A stretch of 27,370 nt of DNA from JAEEJA01 sp036343175 (GCA_036343175.1 JAZASR010000026.1:1-27370); one strand, 5' to 3'. Counted from the first letter of the stretch, positions 16,610-25,528 are shown. Numbers and translations are program-made. The notes: generated by a model from the sequence alone, not told the origin.

Positions 16610-18244
16610 TTATCTCATAAGTCCGAACCTGACAGCTTTGCTGTATATCGTACGGCCAAATGGCAGCTGATACAGCTCATTCTTATCCAGCACTTTAAGC
16701 TTAAGTACGCCTGCAAAGAAGACGATCACAGATACCAAGACAGACAGAAGAACAGGTATTATGAGGGTATGCGTAAGAAGCTTAAAGAGCGCATATACAG
16801 CCAGGCAGATCACTGTCATAAATACAGAAACAACAACAGGGATCAGGAATGTCTTCTTCATCTCCTGTGTAAGGCCGAGATATTTCTTTACGCTTATGGC
16901 ATTCAGTATGCATACAAGCAGAGGATATGTCACATTACCTATTACGAGCGCATATACTCCAAGAGGTGTCAGATATAGAAGAAGGAGCACAAGGACTATA
17001 TGGACTCCAAGTGATATAAGCGCATTTATTACAGGCACATTCATGCGGTCTATAGACTGCAGCACTGAGCTTGTTACAGTGGATAAAGCATAGAATATTA
17101 CACAGGATGAACCCAGTATAAGCATCCTGCCGCCCATTACATAATCGGAAGCAGGGAACAGAAGCCTTATGATAGGGTAAGACAGCGCTGCCAGCCCGAA
17201 TGCAGATGGTATGGCGACCAGCATGTTGAACTTTACTGTAAGATCAACTTTATCATGGCAGGTCTTTAAGTCATTTTCCGTAAATGACTTTACAAGGCTC
17301 GGGATCATGGATGATGCAAATGCTGTTGATATGGCGATCGGAACACTGACGAGAAGTCTGTACTTTGTCGAGTATATGCCCTGCCATGTGCTGATGGTCT
17401 TTGCTGAAAGGCCCTTGCTTCCAAGGACGTTATTGAATATCGTGATATCTATGATGCCGCTGATATTATATACGGTCTGAGAGAGCACTATGGGAATAAC
17501 GGTCCATAGTATAAGCCTGAATATTTCCTTATCAGCCATGAAATGACTGTGATGGTCGCGTTTTACCTTTGCATCGATCACTATCTTAAATACAGCCATT
17601 ATGAATATTAAAAATATAAGTCCTGAAATGGCGCCGATACAGGTACCGAGCGTACCGCCCGCTGCTCCGTAGGCGGGCATGAATATATCTGCAGAATGTC
17701 TTATGATAAGAAAATAAGCTGCAAATATACTGACGATCGCATTTACTATCTGCTCTATTATCTGTGACACACTGGTAGGCATCATGGTTCCGAAGCCCTG
17801 GAAGAAGCCGCGGAGAACGCCCATTATGGCAACTATGAATATGGTAGGCGCGAGGATCTTAAGCGGGATCGCTATGCCGCGGTACTTCGAGAAGAATACA
17901 TGCTCAAGCATATCTGATCCAAAGAATACAAACAGGGCCGCTGCACCGCCTGTACAGGCACAGAAGATCAATGAGCACTTAAGTATGTTCCTGATGTCTC
18001 TGAAGCGATGGCTTACGAGCTTTCCCGATACCATCTTTGAGACGGCCATGGGCATGCCGTAAGATGATATGATGAGCAGTATGGAGTATATTTCAAATGC
18101 CGCGGAGTATATACCATTGCCCTCATCACCGATGATGTTTGCAAGGGGTATTCTGTATATAAGTCCAATAAGCCGTACGATTATAGATGTAAGTGCAAGT
18201 ATGCTTCCCTGCCTTAAGAAGCCCTGTGTGCTGCTTTTACTCAT
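16610..18244 (-). CDS. SpoVB/MurJ-like lipid-linked oligosaccharide flippase (MOP superfamily)
   Basis: Polytopic membrane protein of 544 residues with about 14 hydrophobic segments, the size and pattern of the polysaccharide biosynthesis/SpoVB/MurJ-like (YtgP) group of MOP exporters. It begins with a short polar stretch followed by GSILALTSIIVRLIGLIYRIPLA (13-35), where the Arg-Leu-Ile-Gly-x-x-Tyr-Arg-Ile-Pro pattern in helix 1 is characteristic. GVLRGFFQGFGTMMPTSVSQIIEQIVN (about 162-188) is another typical segment. The likely substrate is lipid II or another undecaprenyl-linked glycan, moved outward across the membrane. Which flippase it is (MurJ, SpoVB or wall-polymer) cannot be told here. 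It starts 24 bases after ybeY ends and is followed by the SNF2 gene. Confidence 0.85.
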   Translation of the reverse strand: MSKSSTQGFLRQGSILALTSIIVRLIGLIYRIPLANIIGDEGNGIYSAAFEIYSILLIISSYGMPMAVSKMVSGKLVSHRFRDIRNILKCSLIFCACTGGAAALFVFFGSDMLEHVFFSKYRGIAIPLKILAPTIFIVAIMGVLRGFFQGFGTMMPTSVSQIIEQIVNAIVSIFAAYFLIIRHSADIFMPAYGAAGGTLGTCIGAISGLIFLIFIMAVFKIVIDAKVKRDHHSHFMADKEIFRLILWTVIPIVLSQTVYNISGIIDITIFNNVLGSKGLSAKTISTWQGIYSTKYRLLVSVPIAISTAFASSMIPSLVKSFTENDLKTCHDKVDLTVKFNMLVAIPSAFGLAALSYPIIRLLFPASDYVMGGRMLILGSSCVIFYALSTVTSSVLQSIDRMNVPVINALISLGVHIVLVLLLLYLTPLGVYALVIGNVTYPLLVCILNAISVKKYLGLTQEMKKTFLIPVVVSVFMTVICLAVYALFKLLTHTLIIPVLLSVLVSVIVFFAGVLKLKVLDKNELYQLPFGRTIYSKAVRFGLMR

Positions 18245-18268
18245 GATTCCAAGTGATTCCTTTCGATC

Positions 18269-18790
18269 TTAAAGAGCCTGATCTCTTGTGATATTAAGCC
18301 TTTCAAGTATCTGTTTCTGATGTGCTTCCATGACTATTCTCTCATCGTCTTCCATATGATCATATCCGAACAGATGAAGGATAGAATGAGATATAAGGAA
18401 GCATACCTCACGCCTGTAGCTGTGGCCATATTCCTCAGCCTGGACATGGGCAGTGTCTACAGATATTACTATATCTCCTGCCATGATACAATCGACTTCC
18501 GGATCATATACGGAAACATAAGTCTCCGGGTCATCAAGGCTCCTGAAATCAGCCGGTGAATCAAAGTACAGATTTGGAAATGAGAGGACATCAGTCTTTT
18601 TGTCTATGTCCCTGAACTCATTATTGTACCTTCTGATCTCATCATCGGTCGTGAATGTCACATTGACCTCGAGCTTATATTTATCCGGAAAATGCTCCAT
18701 CTCACATGCAGTCCTTATGACATCCTCTATATCATCCCTGTATCCGTTCCAAAGGAGATCATCCGTATTATTTTCTATATTTACAAGCAA
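18269..18790 (-). CDS. ybeY: Endoribonuclease YbeY (16S rRNA maturation)
   Basis: Metal-dependent single-strand endoribonuclease involved in 16S rRNA 3'-end maturation and ribosome quality control. It is 173 residues, normal length. The zinc motif HSILHLFGYDH has His135, His139 and His145, and the upstream TDVLSFP segment (66-72) is typical of the family. The predicted start is a TTG at 18790, preceded by AAAGGA about 10 bases away; the next in-frame Met (residue 31) would remove conserved sequence. It follows phoH, a very common neighbour, but with a 194-base repeat-bearing gap, and precedes the flippase gene by 24 bases. Confidence 0.93.
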   Translation of the reverse strand: MLVNIENNTDDLLWNGYRDDIEDVIRTACEMEHFPDKYKLEVNVTFTTDDEIRRYNNEFRDIDKKTDVLSFPNLYFDSPADFRSLDDPETYVSVYDPEVDCIMAGDIVISVDTAHVQAEEYGHSYRREVCFLISHSILHLFGYDHMEDDERIVMEAHQKQILERLNITRDQAL

Positions 18791-18840
18791 GGTCTTTTTT
18801 CCTTTCTATTGTTTCTTTATATCCCTATATTATTTTCCAT

Positions 18841-18963
18841 AAGATATCTGCGTCTACTCTATACAGGTATATTATGCAGGTTCCCTATAAGATATCTGTG
18901 TCTATCCTGTACAGGTATATAATATGCAGGTTCCCTATAAGATATCTGTGTCTATCCTGTACA
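18841..18963. repeat. 49-base tandem direct repeat, 2.5 copies, between phoH and ybeY
   Basis: Copy 1 (18841-18888), copy 2 (18889-18938) and a half copy (18939-18963) each begin AAGATATCTGxGTCTA. Full copies end ATGCAGGTTCCCTAT. Copies 2 and 3 are almost identical; copy 1 has drifted. Each unit contains short palindromes (AGATATCT; CCTGTACAGG in copy 2). No open frame crosses it. The repeat lies within what should be one phoH-ybeY transcript. Confidence 0.8.
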
Positions 18964-18976
18964 TTATATTGTACAG
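18957..18976 (-). other. Inverted repeat CTGTACA-N6-TGTACAG just after phoH
   Basis: A 7-bp inverted repeat with a 6-base spacer ends 8 bases past the phoH stop, and flanking sequence (GATCTCTGTC against GATATCTGTGTC) extends the pairing imperfectly. There is no U-tract, so it is a poor terminator. It may be an RNA stem or a dyad protein site that arose from the neighbouring repeat. Confidence 0.4.
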
Positions 18977-18984
18977 ACAGAGAT

Positions 18985-20022
18985 CTACTTTCTTCTCTGA
19001 CCGGAATTTCTTTTCGGGACAAGTGCATGATCACGCCCATAAGGCCTGCTGCTCTTATCATGCTTTTTCTCATATCTGTCATAAGCATCCACTATCTTCT
19101 GTACAAGAGGATGACGTACCACGTCGGCAGATGAAAGTCTCGTGACTCCTATATCATTGATATCCTTAAGTACAGCCAGGGCATTGTCCAGACCCGACCT
19201 CTGCCCGTCAGGCAGGTCCTTCTGTGAAAGATCACCTGTTACGACCACTTTGGAGCCGAAGCCTATCCTGGTAAGGAACATCTTCATCTGAGCAGGTGTA
19301 GTATTCTGGGCCTCATCCAGTATGATAAATGAATTGTCAAGTGTCCTTCCTCTCATATAGGCAAGGGGAGCTACCTCTATCAGACCTTTTTCGACATTCT
19401 TCTGGTAGCTCTCTGCTCCCATTATCTGATAAAGGGCATCATAGAGGGGACGAAGGTAAGGATCTATCTTCTGCTGCAGGTCGCCGGGAAGAAAGCCCAG
19501 CTTCTCTCCCGCCTCTATGGCAGGCCTTGTAAGGATGATCCTGCCTACCTCTTCTTCCTTAAAGCAGGTAACGGCAAGAGCTATTGCAAGATAGGTCTTG
19601 CCGGTACCGGCAGGTCCTACGCCGAATGTTATCATCTTTTTCCTTATATTCTCGACGTAATTCTTCTGACCTATGGTCTTTGGCGCAACAGGCTTTCCAA
19701 GGACCGTGTGGCATATTACATCTGACCTCAGACCCGCTACATTAACATGGCTGTCCTGAACTGAAAGCTGAATGGCATAGTCAAGGGACTGATCTGTAAC
19801 TTCTTCACCCTTTTTAACAAGATCGAGCATATCATTGATAACTCTCATGGAAGCCTGAACGCAGCGCTTACTGCCTGAAAGCTTATATGTTCCGTTCCTG
19901 TTTGAAAAACTTACGCTGAATGCCGACTCTATCTTTTTTATGTTGGCATCATAGACGCCTAATATCTGACCGGCTGCGTCAGCCGGGATATCAAGTTCCT
20001 GCTCAAAAATTTCCTCTTCCAA
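18985..20022 (-). CDS. PhoH family ATPase (PhoH-like protein)
   Basis: Cytoplasmic P-loop NTPase of the PhoH/YbeZ group, 345 residues. An N-terminal KH-like RNA-binding region lies at about 5-65, and the P-loop domain has Walker A GPAGTGKT (136-143) and Walker B IILDEAQN (233-240). The tail (320-345) is basic and probably disordered. PhoH proteins are thought to act in RNA metabolism and are tightly linked with YbeY, the next gene here. The predicted start is a TTG at 20022 with AAAGGA 6 bases upstream, well spaced. It begins 39 bases after mutS ends, so it is likely in the same transcript. The pgpH-type gene often found between phoH and ybeY in Firmicutes is absent. Confidence 0.92.
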   Translation of the reverse strand: MEEEIFEQELDIPADAAGQILGVYDANIKKIESAFSVSFSNRNGTYKLSGSKRCVQASMRVINDMLDLVKKGEEVTDQSLDYAIQLSVQDSHVNVAGLRSDVICHTVLGKPVAPKTIGQKNYVENIRKKMITFGVGPAGTGKTYLAIALAVTCFKEEEVGRIILTRPAIEAGEKLGFLPGDLQQKIDPYLRPLYDALYQIMGAESYQKNVEKGLIEVAPLAYMRGRTLDNSFIILDEAQNTTPAQMKMFLTRIGFGSKVVVTGDLSQKDLPDGQRSGLDNALAVLKDINDIGVTRLSSADVVRHPLVQKIVDAYDRYEKKHDKSSRPYGRDHALVPKRNSGQRRK

Positions 20023-20061
20023 ATTATTTCCTTTCGATCCACTGCCATATCCTAAAAAAAG

Positions 20062-22755
20062 CTAGATCTTATCTTTTGCACTTTTCTGAAGTTCAAATAA
20101 TTTATTTAATGCTGACATCGGTGTCATGGTATTTAAGTCAAGATTCAGCAGTTCTGAAATGATGTCATCATAATCTGCAAACTGTTTATCGAAAAGGGAT
20201 ATCTGCCGGTTCGCAATGTCTGCCTCCGCATGAGAAGCTTTTATGCCAGTCTGCTCTGATGCCGATACAAGACCGGCGCCCGGATGCGCTCTTCCCTTGC
20301 CGAGGGATGCTATTTCCTTTGCCTTTTCAAGAAGGTCATTGTCAGAGAGCTCATTTACAAGCTCACGGGCACGGTTTAAGACATTATCCGGTATGCCTGC
20401 CAGGCGGGCGACCTGGATCCCGTAGCTCTTATCAGCTCCTCCCTTTACTATCTTTCTGAGGAAAATGATATCCTCACCCTGTTCCTTTACTGCTATGCAG
20501 TAGTTATGGACGCCGGGTATCTTTCCCTCAAGCTCTGTAAGCTCATGATAATGAGTGGCAAAAAGAGTCTTTGCCCCGATATATCTCTTATCAGCTATGT
20601 ATTCCACTACAGCCCAGGCTATGGAGAGACCATCGAATGTTGAAGTTCCCCGGCCTATCTCATCGAGTATTACAAGTGAATTCCTTGTAGCATTATTTAA
20701 GATGTTTGCGACTTCACTCATCTCGACCATAAAAGTGGACTTGCCGCCTGCAAGGTCATCTGATGCGCCGACTCTTGTGAATATCCTGTCGACGATACCG
20801 ATATCGGCGGACTCAGCAGGGACGAATGAACCGATCTGGGCCATAATGACTATGATCGCAGTCTGCCGCATATATGTGGACTTGCCTGCCATATTCGGTC
20901 CTGTGATTATCGATACTCTGGAGTCCTTATTGTCCAGAAATGTATCATTAGCAACGAACTGACCGTTATCTATCATCTTCTCCACTACAGGATGACGGCC
21001 ATTCTTTATATTAATGACGCCCGCGTTATTTATCTTTGGCCTTGCATAGCCATTCCGGACTGAAACGACAGAAAGGGAGGCAAGCATGTCAAGATAGGCT
21101 ATGAAACCGGCTGTTTTCTGTATTCTGGAGATATTGGAATATATCACGTCCAGTATTTCATTATAAATATCGGCTTCAAGAGTATACAGGCGGTCGACAG
21201 AGCCAAGTATGGTCTCTTCAAGTTCTTTAAGCTTTGGAGTGGTATATCTCTCAGCATTGACCAGAGTCTGTTTACGGGTCCAGTCCTCAGGTACAAGCTC
21301 CCTGTAGGAATTGGTGACTTCAAGATAATATCCAAACACCTTATTATATTTAAGCTTCAGGCCCTTTATGCCGGAACGCTTTTTTTCCTCATCGAGCAGG
21401 TCTGCAAGCCACTTTTTTCCCTCGGTCTTTGCCTTGCGCAGATGATCCACGTCATCATTATATCCTTCTTTTATGATGCCGCCTTCGTGGATAAGTACCG
21501 GAGCTGAAGGATCTATGGACTTATCGATGAGGCCTGCTGCATCCTGCATTTCATCTATATTGTCATGTATCTCCTTTAACAGATCTGAATTGAAATTTTC
21601 CAGATCCCTCTTTACGTCCGGAAGAACTTCAAGAGATGTCTTAAGAGCTAAAAGATCCTTGGGATTGGCGCTCTTATAGCTTATCTTTGTAATAAGACGT
21701 TCAAGATCATAGACGGAATTAAGCAGTCCGCGGATCTCACCGGTCATCATCTCATCGGCATTCAGGGCTTCGATGGCGTCGAGTCTATGGTTTATGGCAT
21801 CTTTATCTATTAAAGGCTCTTCTATTGAAGATCTGAGCTTTCTTGCCCCCATAGCGGTCTTAGTTTTATCGAGTACCCAGAAAAGCGACCCTCTTTTTTC
21901 CTTCTCAAGCATGGTCTCGGTAAGCTCCAGGTTCCTTCTTGCTGTATGATCAAGTATCATGAAATCAGATACCCGGATAGGCTTTATCGCTGTAATATGA
22001 TCCAGCGATATCTTCTGAGTATCGAGGAGATACTTGAGGCAGGCTCCTGCTGCAGATACATCGACTGAATTTTCCTTTAGTCCGAGTGAGTCAAGGGAAT
22101 CAGCTCTGAAATGTGACAGGAGTACATCCCTGCAGTACTCATCATCAAATGAAGAATCAGGCAGTGAAGAAATGGCGATCTTTAAGTCGTCCTTAAGGAA
22201 ATCTATATCAAAGCCCGATACAAAGAATGATTCATTGCAGATTATTTCAGACGGTGAAGTTTTAAGTATTTCATCTTTTAATAAAGAGATATCAGCCAGG
22301 TGGGTAACAAAAAAATCGCCTGTAGATACGTCCGCATATGAAACGCCTATATCATTGGCCATATAGACTATGCACATAAGAAAATTATTGCGTGACTCAT
22401 CAAGGGACTGCATGGAGATAACAGTCCCGGGAGTTGCTATTCGTATAACTTCACGCTTTACAAGGCCTTTTGCAAGCTTCGGATCCTCGACCTGCTCACA
22501 GATTGCGACCTTCATGCCATTCTTAACAAGCTTATCTATATATGAGTCGACGGCGTGGAATGGTACTCCGCACATAGGAGCCCTCTCGGGGAGTCCGCAG
22601 TTCTTGCCTGTAAGTGTCAGGCCAAGTATCCTGGAGCAGTTCACAGCATCGTCAAAAAAAAGTTCATAGAAATCTCCGAGTCTGTAGAAAAGTACGCAGT
22701 CCTTGTACTGTTCCTTTGTCTCTAAGTATTTCTGCATCATCGGGGTGACTTGCAT
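20062..22755 (-). CDS. mutS: DNA mismatch repair protein MutS
   Basis: Mismatch-recognition ATPase, 897 residues, typical of MutS1. The N-terminal mismatch-binding domain has the GDFYELF motif (27-33), whose Phe29 and Glu31 contact the mispaired base. The clamp and lever domains fill the middle. The ATPase domain has Walker A GPNMAGKST (619-627), a conserved DDLAGGKSTFMVEM stretch (666-679) and Walker B LDEIGRGTSTFDG (697-709). The C-terminal segment around 875-897 (LLNLDLNTMTPMSALNKLFEL) is the usual beta-clamp/tetramer tail. GAGAGGG precedes the ATG. The start lies about 30 bases after the rnpB 3' end on the same strand. No mutL follows within the window. Confidence 0.96.
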   Translation of the reverse strand: MQVTPMMQKYLETKEQYKDCVLFYRLGDFYELFFDDAVNCSRILGLTLTGKNCGLPERAPMCGVPFHAVDSYIDKLVKNGMKVAICEQVEDPKLAKGLVKREVIRIATPGTVISMQSLDESRNNFLMCIVYMANDIGVSYADVSTGDFFVTHLADISLLKDEILKTSPSEIICNESFFVSGFDIDFLKDDLKIAISSLPDSSFDDEYCRDVLLSHFRADSLDSLGLKENSVDVSAAGACLKYLLDTQKISLDHITAIKPIRVSDFMILDHTARRNLELTETMLEKEKRGSLFWVLDKTKTAMGARKLRSSIEEPLIDKDAINHRLDAIEALNADEMMTGEIRGLLNSVYDLERLITKISYKSANPKDLLALKTSLEVLPDVKRDLENFNSDLLKEIHDNIDEMQDAAGLIDKSIDPSAPVLIHEGGIIKEGYNDDVDHLRKAKTEGKKWLADLLDEEKKRSGIKGLKLKYNKVFGYYLEVTNSYRELVPEDWTRKQTLVNAERYTTPKLKELEETILGSVDRLYTLEADIYNEILDVIYSNISRIQKTAGFIAYLDMLASLSVVSVRNGYARPKINNAGVINIKNGRHPVVEKMIDNGQFVANDTFLDNKDSRVSIITGPNMAGKSTYMRQTAIIVIMAQIGSFVPAESADIGIVDRIFTRVGASDDLAGGKSTFMVEMSEVANILNNATRNSLVILDEIGRGTSTFDGLSIAWAVVEYIADKRYIGAKTLFATHYHELTELEGKIPGVHNYCIAVKEQGEDIIFLRKIVKGGADKSYGIQVARLAGIPDNVLNRARELVNELSDNDLLEKAKEIASLGKGRAHPGAGLVSASEQTGIKASHAEADIANRQISLFDKQFADYDDIISELLNLDLNTMTPMSALNKLFELQKSAKDKI

Positions 22756-22784
22756 TTTATACCCTCTCTTTATCTATAAATAAA

Positions 22785-23151
22785 GCATGAGCCGCACTAT
22801 AAGCCGGGTTCTGTCTTAGACGATCATCTATCTAGGACTGCCGTTGCCGGCAGCCTCAAGCGGCCAACCTTGAGCATCGGGAGGGAAAGGCACCTCATGT
22901 ACTCATTTTTGCTTTGCTTCGGATGGGGTTTACATTGACCGGCCAGTGTTGCCACGGCCGCGGTGAGCTCTTACCTCGCCGTTTCACCCTTACACTTCAT
23001 AAAGAAATGCGGTCTCTTCTCTGCTGCACTTTCCTGGGAGTCGCCTCCACCGGACGTTATCCGGCATCCATCCTTTCAGAAGCCCGGACTTTCCTCATCT
23101 GCAGGCGATATTTTCACCTGCATCCGCGACCGTCCGTGCCGCTCACGCCAC
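22785..23151 (-). ncRNA. rnpB: RNase P RNA (catalytic subunit)
   Basis: Ribozyme that trims the 5' leaders of tRNA precursors. Diagnostic conserved segments are present on the minus strand: GAGGAAAGTCCGGGC (P4 5' half, 23082-23096) and ACAGAACCCGGCTTAT (P4 3' half, 22799-22814). Also present are GGTAAGAGCTCACCGC (about 22965-22980) and a P3 hairpin CAGGTGAAAATATCGCCTG. The ends pair as P1: GCGTGAGCGGCAC near 23136-23148 with GTGCGGCTCATGC near 22785-22797. The length of about 367 bases is normal. The exact 5' end is inferred from the promoter. The 3' end is only about 30 bases from the mutS start, with only a weak CTTTAT/ATAAAG stem between them. Confidence 0.96.
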
Positions 23152-23156
23152 TCTTT

Positions 23157-23185
23157 ATTGTAACAAACAAAGCTCAGATGCGCAA
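23157..23185 (-). promoter_or_regulatory. rnpB: Probable rnpB promoter
   Basis: Minus strand: TTGCGC (23180-23185), 17-base spacer, TACAAT (23157-23162), followed 6-7 bases later by the first base of the P1 stem. The -35 matches only 3 of 6, but spacing, -10 and distance to the RNA start fit well. Confidence 0.6.
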
Positions 23186-23383
23186 CTGATACAGGATACT
23201 TTTTTTCACAAAAGTATTGTAGTCCTTATATTTTGTCTATCGGGCAATTGTGATAAATTGCGCTTTTATTGAGATAATTATTTTTTATCTGATCGGCAAA
23301 GTACATATTCAATATTCCTAATGAGAAAATTGTGATAGAATAAAATGGATCTGTATTAGCTGCGAATGACAGGAGAAGGTAGC

Positions 23384-25312
23384 ATGAGTAAGGGTGAAGT
23401 TAAGGTAAAGTGGACCAGCAAAGAAAAGATATTTCTTGCGTTTACGGGCATCATTGCTGTTTTTGCAAGGGTATATAAATTCGGAAGCATTCCATTCGGT
23501 ATCAATCAGGATGAGGCTATGGCAGGCTATAATGCCTATACTCTGATGCATGACGGTCTAAGGGATATTTTCGGTTTCAGACGCCCTATGTACCTGACCG
23601 CCTGGGGTTCAGGCATGAACGCGCTGGAATCTTACCTGGCTATGCCGTTTATTAAAGCGATGGGTACCACAAACATTTCCCTGAGACTTGTCCCGCTCAT
23701 TCTTAATCTCTTATCTCTTCTGGCGGTCTATAAGGCTTCAAGGCTCTTTACCTGCAGGCTTAAATCGGTCTTTATATTATTTATATTTTCTGTTATGCCA
23801 TGGCATATTATGGCAGGCAGATGGGCACTTGAATCTAATCTTCTTCCATATTTTCTAACTTTTGGCACAGCTTTTTTCTTATATGGCATGATGTATTCTC
23901 CAGTTGAAAAGTCTTCTGGAAGCCACCATTCTGACAATAGCTCAGGCAGTAAAGCAATAAATAAATCAGTAAAATATTCAGGAATTTATTTCCTGCTTTC
24001 ATCATTTATGTTTGGGATGTCTCTTTATACATATGCTGCCATCTGGATGACGCTGCCATTTGTACTTATTTTTATGACATTTTATGCCCATGGTAAAAAA
24101 AGATTCCCTGTTAACAGATATACCATTGCATCAATAATTATTTTTATATTATTTTACATACCGGTTTTACTCTTCTATTTTTTTAATAAGGGAATAATTG
24201 GCCCATTAAAATTACCGTTATTAACGATTCCAAAGCTGCTCTACTTCAGATCAGAGGAGGTGGGGCTGAATGGATTTTTTGGAAATTTCCTGTATACATT
24301 TTCATATTTGATAATACCGGACGACGGCCTTGTCTGGAACAGCTTTCCAAAAACAGGACTTTTTTATTATATCAGTGTGATCCCATTTTTTGTCGGTCTG
24401 TCTTACTCACTTTTTCTGACTTTTTACGGTATTAAAATAAGATTATTTAAGAAGATAATAACTCCTGCCGACAGGAAAAATATAAATGACGATCCTGTCC
24501 ATGATGATATAAGATCCATTCCCTATATAATGGTATTGATAATATTTGTATGCGGATTTTTTAACTGTTCCCTGACAGACATAAATATCAACCGAGCCAA
24601 TGTACTCTGGATGCCATATATATTTTTTATAGCGGTCGGCCTTATAAAGATATTTTCAATAAATTTCATAAGATCTGGCAGAAGAATAAAGATGAAAAAC
24701 GAAGAAAACTCCTTTTCATGGAAAAAGCTGTTCATACTGACTTTAATATACCTTGTAATGTTTATAATATTTGAAGTCAGTTACTTAAGCACTTACAATA
24801 AGTCTCTAGGCAATTTATTCTCTCCGGGTCTTTCAGAAGCTGTAAATATTGCTGAGAAATATTATGATGAATCATACGGAAAATACAGGTCCCCTGTGGA
24901 TCTGAGTACCGATGAGCTTATGGATGAATTTGAAAGAAGTACCTATGATGACCTGTATATATTCATTACTGACAGATATTCTGATCAAAAGCAGGAGGAT
25001 CAGGGTGCTCCAAAGATATATCTTGCCGGATGCCCGGCTGACTTTGCAAGGGTCATGTACTATTCACATCCGGACCTTGCGGACTTCCTCACAACAGTTC
25101 ATTATGATAATTATCCGTCAGCTTATCTGAATGTGGCTTCTTTCTGCCAATACGATTTCAATCCGGATATGAACAGCGGGCCCGATGGCAGGAGTATATA
25201 TATCATCACTCCTGACTCAAACGAAGGTACGAACCTTCTTGAAGGCCTGAATGATCCGGCAAACGGGCACACATGCATAAGATGCGGGATCTATAATGTT
25301 TATTTGAAATGA
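23384..25312 (+). CDS. GT-C type membrane glycosyltransferase (PMT/ArnT-like)
   Basis: Integral membrane glycosyltransferase that would use a polyprenyl-phosphate sugar donor on the outer face of the membrane. It has 642 residues and about ten hydrophobic segments. After the first helix comes FGINQDEAMAGYNAY (38-52) with the acidic pair Asp43-Glu44, the position of the catalytic acidic residue in the first loop of the PMT/ArnT/RgtA group. A soluble C-terminal region of about 150 residues follows the last helix. An ATG at 23366 is in frame, but AGGAGAAGG at 23371-23379 places the start at 23384. Codons are visibly more AT-rich than in the leftward genes. Its acceptor, a wall polymer or protein, is unknown. 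It is divergent from rnpB, and no convincing promoter is seen upstream, only a 10-base direct repeat AATTGTGATA (23246 and 23328). Confidence 0.8.
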   Translation: MSKGEVKVKWTSKEKIFLAFTGIIAVFARVYKFGSIPFGINQDEAMAGYNAYTLMHDGLRDIFGFRRPMYLTAWGSGMNALESYLAMPFIKAMGTTNISLRLVPLILNLLSLLAVYKASRLFTCRLKSVFILFIFSVMPWHIMAGRWALESNLLPYFLTFGTAFFLYGMMYSPVEKSSGSHHSDNSSGSKAINKSVKYSGIYFLLSSFMFGMSLYTYAAIWMTLPFVLIFMTFYAHGKKRFPVNRYTIASIIIFILFYIPVLLFYFFNKGIIGPLKLPLLTIPKLLYFRSEEVGLNGFFGNFLYTFSYLIIPDDGLVWNSFPKTGLFYYISVIPFFVGLSYSLFLTFYGIKIRLFKKIITPADRKNINDDPVHDDIRSIPYIMVLIIFVCGFFNCSLTDININRANVLWMPYIFFIAVGLIKIFSINFIRSGRRIKMKNEENSFSWKKLFILTLIYLVMFIIFEVSYLSTYNKSLGNLFSPGLSEAVNIAEKYYDESYGKYRSPVDLSTDELMDEFERSTYDDLYIFITDRYSDQKQEDQGAPKIYLAGCPADFARVMYYSHPDLADFLTTVHYDNYPSAYLNVASFCQYDFNPDMNSGPDGRSIYIITPDSNEGTNLLEGLNDPANGHTCIRCGIYNVYLK

Positions 25313-25366
25313 GCCATCATTAATGTGGAATCTATAATGTTTATTACATGAAATGATCCATCATTA
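25289..25366 (+). repeat. Imperfect tandem duplication across the glycosyltransferase stop codon
   Basis: ATCTATAATGTTTATT at 25289-25304 recurs at 25330-25345, and TGAAATGAGCCATCATTA (25305-25322) recurs as TGAAATGATCCATCATTA after a 3-base insertion (to 25366). The second copy lies after the stop and still encodes a GIYNVY-like end. The rest of the gap to 25559 is AT-rich, with a promoter and a short repeat described separately. Confidence 0.75.
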
Positions 25367-25460
25367 TCTGCAATATGATTCAAAATATCATCTATCTGCA
25401 AAATTTATTTGTCTTTGCAACTGCCTTTTACTCACTTTACTTTAGCTTTACATAGGCTTA

Positions 25461-25489
25461 ATGACAAGATAATATTAACAGGGTATAAT
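25461..25489 (+). promoter_or_regulatory. Strong sigma-A-type promoter for zinc-ribbon membrane protein
   Basis: ATGACA (5 of 6 to TTGACA, 25461-25466), 17-base spacer, perfect TATAAT (25484-25489). Transcription would start near 25496, giving a leader of about 64 bases. It is the best promoter match in the window. Confidence 0.8.
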
Positions 25490-25495
25490 TTACAT

Positions 25496-25528
25496 TAATG
25501 GTAATATAATGGTAAGATAATGATAATA
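25496..25528 (+). repeat. Three 11-base direct repeats at the transcription start
   Basis: TAATGGTAATA, TAATGGTAAGA and TAATGATAATA lie head to tail, starting where transcription is predicted to begin. The period equals one DNA turn, as in binding sites for tandem regulator dimers, and the position would suit repression. Simple AT-rich slippage is the alternative. Confidence 0.55.

Noticed and set aside
18841..18963. 49-base repeats as a CRISPR array
   Set aside because: Copies are directly adjacent without unique spacers, differ from one another, and no cas genes are present.
22914..23189. 91-residue plus-strand frame over the RNase P RNA
   Set aside because: It is the complement of a clearly identified structural RNA.
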